Shown here: piece after piece, positions 62,028-64,000 of the stretch
Position numbering within the stretch: the stretch's first letter is position 1
Layout: each line of letters begins with the position of its first letter
DNA from: Candidatus Poribacteria bacterium
GTDB lineage: Bacteria > Poribacteria > WGA-4E > WGA-3G
NCBI GenBank assembly: GCA_022827625.1
Contig: JAJEIE010000004.1
Coordinates: forward strand, 1 to 64,000
Reading direction: 5' to 3'
DNA: 64,000 nt
Notes under the pieces: generated by a model
The model's input: the letters and a program-made list of their open reading frames with translations, nothing else
Database searches by the model: none
Told to the model about the DNA's origin: nothing
Made by a program: the position numbers and the translations under genes

Positions 62028-62798
62028 CTAATACTGGGTTTTTACTGCTGCCCAGGTTGTTGTGGCTTTGCCGCCGGGTTCAACAGGGAAAGGGTTCAGG
62101 TTGTCTCTGAAATATTCGTATTCAACTTCTAAGCTTCCAGCACCTGCAGCAACACCGGCGTAGACGCCGAGCCATACAGGCGGTGTGAGGTCAAATTCGG
62201 TCACACCAATCTCAATCCAATCCTCGTTTTCCTTGGTTTTATACCAAGCACTGTATTCATCACCATCTCTGGCGAGACGGAGGAAGAGTTCGGTTTCTCC
62301 GAATTCAGGCGTGAATCCGGCGTTTCCAGTGAGACCACCGCCACCTTCATTCTGTTTCGTCTGATACTGGATCTGCCCTTTCGCTGCTGCATCTCGGGAC
62401 CAGAATTTGATGGTTACCCAGTTATCGTCCGCTGGGCTTTTCACGACGAGTCCGTTAACGCCGGAAGAGGTGTCCCATCTGGCGAAGAAGTGGGTCTCGA
62501 CATCGAATATATCTGTGTCGGTCTCCTGATAGAGGAAATGCGACATATCATTTGCCCAGAGATTTCGATTGGGTTCGCTGTCGATATAAAGGAAGTCCTC
62601 ACGGGTTTCGCCGACATCCCATTTCGGGGGTTCGTTTTGCCATTCCCAGTTCGGATTCTGCAGTTCGCCCTTCTCAAACGGGTCGCCGAACGAATCTTGT
62701 GCAACTGCGGTGCCTCCGAAAAGGAGCATGAGCACGCATACACTGGCACTATACTTGATAATTTCTCTAAAGTTTAGCATTAATAGTCGAGTTTGCAT
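62028..62798 (-). CDS. Exported DUF1349-like concanavalin-fold protein
   Basis: A 256 aa protein with a signal peptide (LNFREIIKYSASVCVLMLLF, ending VAQ) and a concanavalin-like domain in which DDNWVTIKFWS, FGETELFLRLARDGDEYSAW and PVWLGVYAGVAAGAGSLEVE match DUF1349-type proteins. The ATG at 62825 overlaps the -10 box, so I begin at ATG 62798, 20 nt after the predicted transcript start. It is 15 bp upstream of the FG-GAP/ASPIC gene and probably co-transcribed with it. Carbohydrate binding is an inference. Confidence 0.75.
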   Translation of the reverse strand: MQTRLLMLNFREIIKYSASVCVLMLLFGGTAVAQDSFGDPFEKGELQNPNWEWQNEPPKWDVGETREDFLYIDSEPNRNLWANDMSHFLYQETDTDIFDVETHFFARWDTSSGVNGLVVKSPADDNWVTIKFWSRDAAAKGQIQYQTKQNEGGGGLTGNAGFTPEFGETELFLRLARDGDEYSAWYKTKENEDWIEIGVTEFDLTPPVWLGVYAGVAAGAGSLEVEYEYFRDNLNPFPVEPGGKATTTWAAVKTQY

Positions 62799-62824
62799 AA
62801 GTCTCTCTATACCTCCTACGTTCA

Positions 62825-62853
62825 ATTTTAAAACAAATTGTTAGGGTTGTCAA
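62825..62853 (-). promoter_or_regulatory. Promoter of the DUF1349-like/ASPIC operon
   Basis: TTGACA (62853-62848), 17 bp spacer, TAAAAT (62830-62825). Confidence 0.8.
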
Positions 62854-62877
62854 GATGAATCAAATTCTGCGCGAGGG

Positions 62878-63294
62878 TTAATCTCGCTTGATCCCGACGA
62901 CGACGTTCTCAGACGATACGTCTTCGGGTATGACGACGAAAATCTTTCCAGATTCGGAACCGTCGCTCTGTTTTTCCAGATACGCTGTTATTTCGTTTTC
63001 ATCAAGAAGGACTGCCCCGTCGGTAATGGATTCGGGCAGCGGTGTGCGTTGGGATCCGAACTTTCGGATCCATTTGAAAATAGTACTCGGTGCGACCGAA
63101 AACATCCGAGCGATCGTGCTGATAGAGACCCCACGGCAGTATAGGAAAACCGCCAAGGCTCTCTGCCACGGGGGTCTCCCGCGGGTCGTCAGACGGGTAA
63201 ATTGAAAACCGCAGTCTTTACATTTATAGCGTTGGCTTCCTCTGGCTTTTCCATTTTTGACAGCGTTTTCCCGTTTACAGCGTGGGCAGTTCAT
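62878..63294 (-). CDS. Orphan IS1 InsA-like zinc-ribbon/HTH protein
   Basis: A 138 aa protein with an InsA-type four-Cys zinc ribbon (CPRCKRENAVKNGKARG, near 3-19, and CKDCGFQF) and a helix-turn-helix (ISTIARMFSVAPSTIFKWIR). A ~50 aa tail ends in ENEITAYLEKQSDGSESGKI and lacks a DDE catalytic domain. No InsB frame or terminal repeat is seen, so it is more likely a DNA-binding remnant or regulator than an active transposase. ATG 63294 is preceded by AAGGAG, 12 nt upstream. Confidence 0.75.
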   Translation of the reverse strand: MNCPRCKRENAVKNGKARGSQRYKCKDCGFQFTRLTTRGRPPWQRALAVFLYCRGVSISTIARMFSVAPSTIFKWIRKFGSQRTPLPESITDGAVLLDENEITAYLEKQSDGSESGKIFVVIPEDVSSENVVVGIKRD

Positions 63295-63334
63295 CGCGGT
63301 GTGTTTCTCCTTATGATAAAATATGGTAGGAAAA

Positions 63335-63363
63335 AGTATAGCATAAAAATTCCTGCTATGCAA
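63335..63363 (-). promoter_or_regulatory. Promoter of the InsA-like gene
   Basis: TTGCAT (63363-63358), 17 bp spacer, TATACT (63340-63335). Confidence 0.6.
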
Positions 63364-63433
63364 TATGTTCCATTCGTTTTCACAGGATTGAGTTTGTACT
63401 TTGTGTTTTTAAGGGGATTCCGTAAAATTTTCC

Positions 63434-63462
63434 TTGTTATTTTTTCTGGCATTGTATATTAT
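63434..63462 (+). promoter_or_regulatory. Possible promoter of the Gfo/Idh/MocA gene
   Basis: TTGTTA (63434-63439), 17 bp spacer, TATTAT (63457-63462). The rest of 63295-63603 shows no gene. Confidence 0.4.
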
Positions 63463-63603
63463 ATCTTTTGTGTAGAATTCATACATTCATATTACAAGCG
63501 AAAAACGGAATTTTAAAAAGACAGGTTGTCAGGCTCGATCAGGACTTGAATAGGAAGCATACTGTGCTTGCGGCGCGTCCAGCGCATAAAGGAGTACACG
63601 ATT

Positions 63604-64000
63604 ATGGCAGGGAAACTAAAAGTTGCAGCAGTTGGGTGTGGGGGCATCGGGCGTCTGCATCAACTCGGTTATCTGCAGCATCCAGGTGCAGAATTGGTGG
63701 CAGTCTGTGATATAGATGTCGCTAAAGCCCAAGCCCGTGCCGAAGAACTCGGTGTTGCTAAGTGGTACCCCTCCATCAAAGAGATGCTCGCGCATGAGGA
63801 GTGCGATTTGGTAGATGTTGTAACGGCTGACTATCTGCACTTTGAGCCGGTGATGGAGTGTCTTGAAGCGGGCAAACATGTTATCTCTGAGAAACCGCTA
63901 TCGCTTTACATCAACGAGGCGGAACAGATGGTGGCAAAAGCGGAGGAGAGGGGAGTCTACCTCGCTATTGATTACAACCGACGGTTCGCACCCGGATACG
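63604..64000 (+). CDS. Gfo/Idh/MocA-family oxidoreductase, cut by window end
   Basis: The first 132 codons of an NAD(P)-dependent oxidoreductase: Rossmann motif VAAVGCGGIGRLHQLGYL, second strand AVCDIDVAKAQARAEELG, and VISEKPLSLYINEAEQM with the Glu-Lys-Pro motif, then AIDYNRRFAPGY. ATG 63604 follows AAAGGAGTACACGATT. The C-terminal domain lies beyond base 64000. Confidence 0.93.
   Translation, partial: MAGKLKVAAVGCGGIGRLHQLGYLQHPGAELVAVCDIDVAKAQARAEELGVAKWYPSIKEMLAHEECDLVDVVTADYLHFEPVMECLEAGKHVISEKPLSLYINEAEQMVAKAEERGVYLAIDYNRRFAPGY

Noticed and set aside
62878-63294. Complete active IS1 element
   Set aside because: No InsB frame and no terminal inverted repeats were found.

Overview
This is a 64 kb chromosomal fragment of about 50% GC from an uncultured bacterium that most resembles Candidatus Poribacteria (sponge or marine), by inference from family content. 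Supporting signs are a PSCyt1/DUF1549/DUF1553 protein paired with a DUF1501 protein, PhyH, several Gfo/Idh/MocA oxidoreductases, two FG-GAP/ASPIC-UnbV proteins, and a C-terminal sorting domain with the motif NPFNPETWIPY. No rRNA, tRNA, prophage or CRISPR array was seen. The set is mostly catabolic and housekeeping, without conserved pathway clustering.

Layout. 1-677 is gene-free and holds a MITE-like element. 678-5.9 kb: HtrA-like protease, small membrane protein, acetamidase/formamidase, DUF559 nuclease-like protein, STAS-like DUF4325 protein and an SDR. 6.0-13.5 kb (minus): an oligopeptide/dipeptide ABC transporter operon (oppD, oppF, substrate-binding protein, oppB, oppC) with an MNT-HEPN nucleotidyltransferase fusion inside it. 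13.6-16.9 kb: ECF sigma factor with zinc-finger anti-sigma, a methyltransferase, a HEAT/zinc-ribbon protein and an MNT-HepT fusion. 16.9-26.1 kb: aminopeptidase P, AstE-like deacylase, rpiA, outer-membrane protein, OmpA-like protein, RNHCP protein, M20 peptidase, cupin, bioF and a sugar isomerase-like protein. 26.3-43.2 kb (mainly plus): PhyH, Gfo/Idh/MocA, exported methyltransferase, PSCyt and DUF1501 pair, two tandem pentapeptide-repeat/K+-channel proteins, a metzincin-TPR protein, murB and a TPR protein. 43.2-62.8 kb (mainly minus): LamG protein, FG-GAP/ASPIC protein, ManD-type dehydratase, hydantoinase A, D-2-hydroxyacid dehydrogenase, Fe-alcohol dehydrogenase, hicA-hicB-hicB, HD protein, purH, serine acetyltransferase, class V aminotransferase, Gfo/Idh/MocA, MBL hydrolase, vapBC-like pair, a second ASPIC protein with sorting domain and a DUF1349-like protein. 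The end holds an orphan IS1 InsA-like protein and a truncated Gfo/Idh/MocA gene.

Two features dominate beyond the gene list. First, vegetative promoters are unusually easy to read: many genes have TTGACA-like and TATAAT-like boxes 17 or 18 bp apart. These settle several starts, including TTG starts, and suggest leaderless starts at the divergent rpiA/astE pair. Second, the window is full of short palindromic repeats of at least five families. They lie between genes, nested in one another, and in frame inside coding regions (substrate-binding protein, DUF559 protein, PSCyt protein, hydantoinase A). This in-frame repeat invasion, the tandem pentapeptide-repeat K+ channels and the two MNT-HEPN fusions are the most interesting items.
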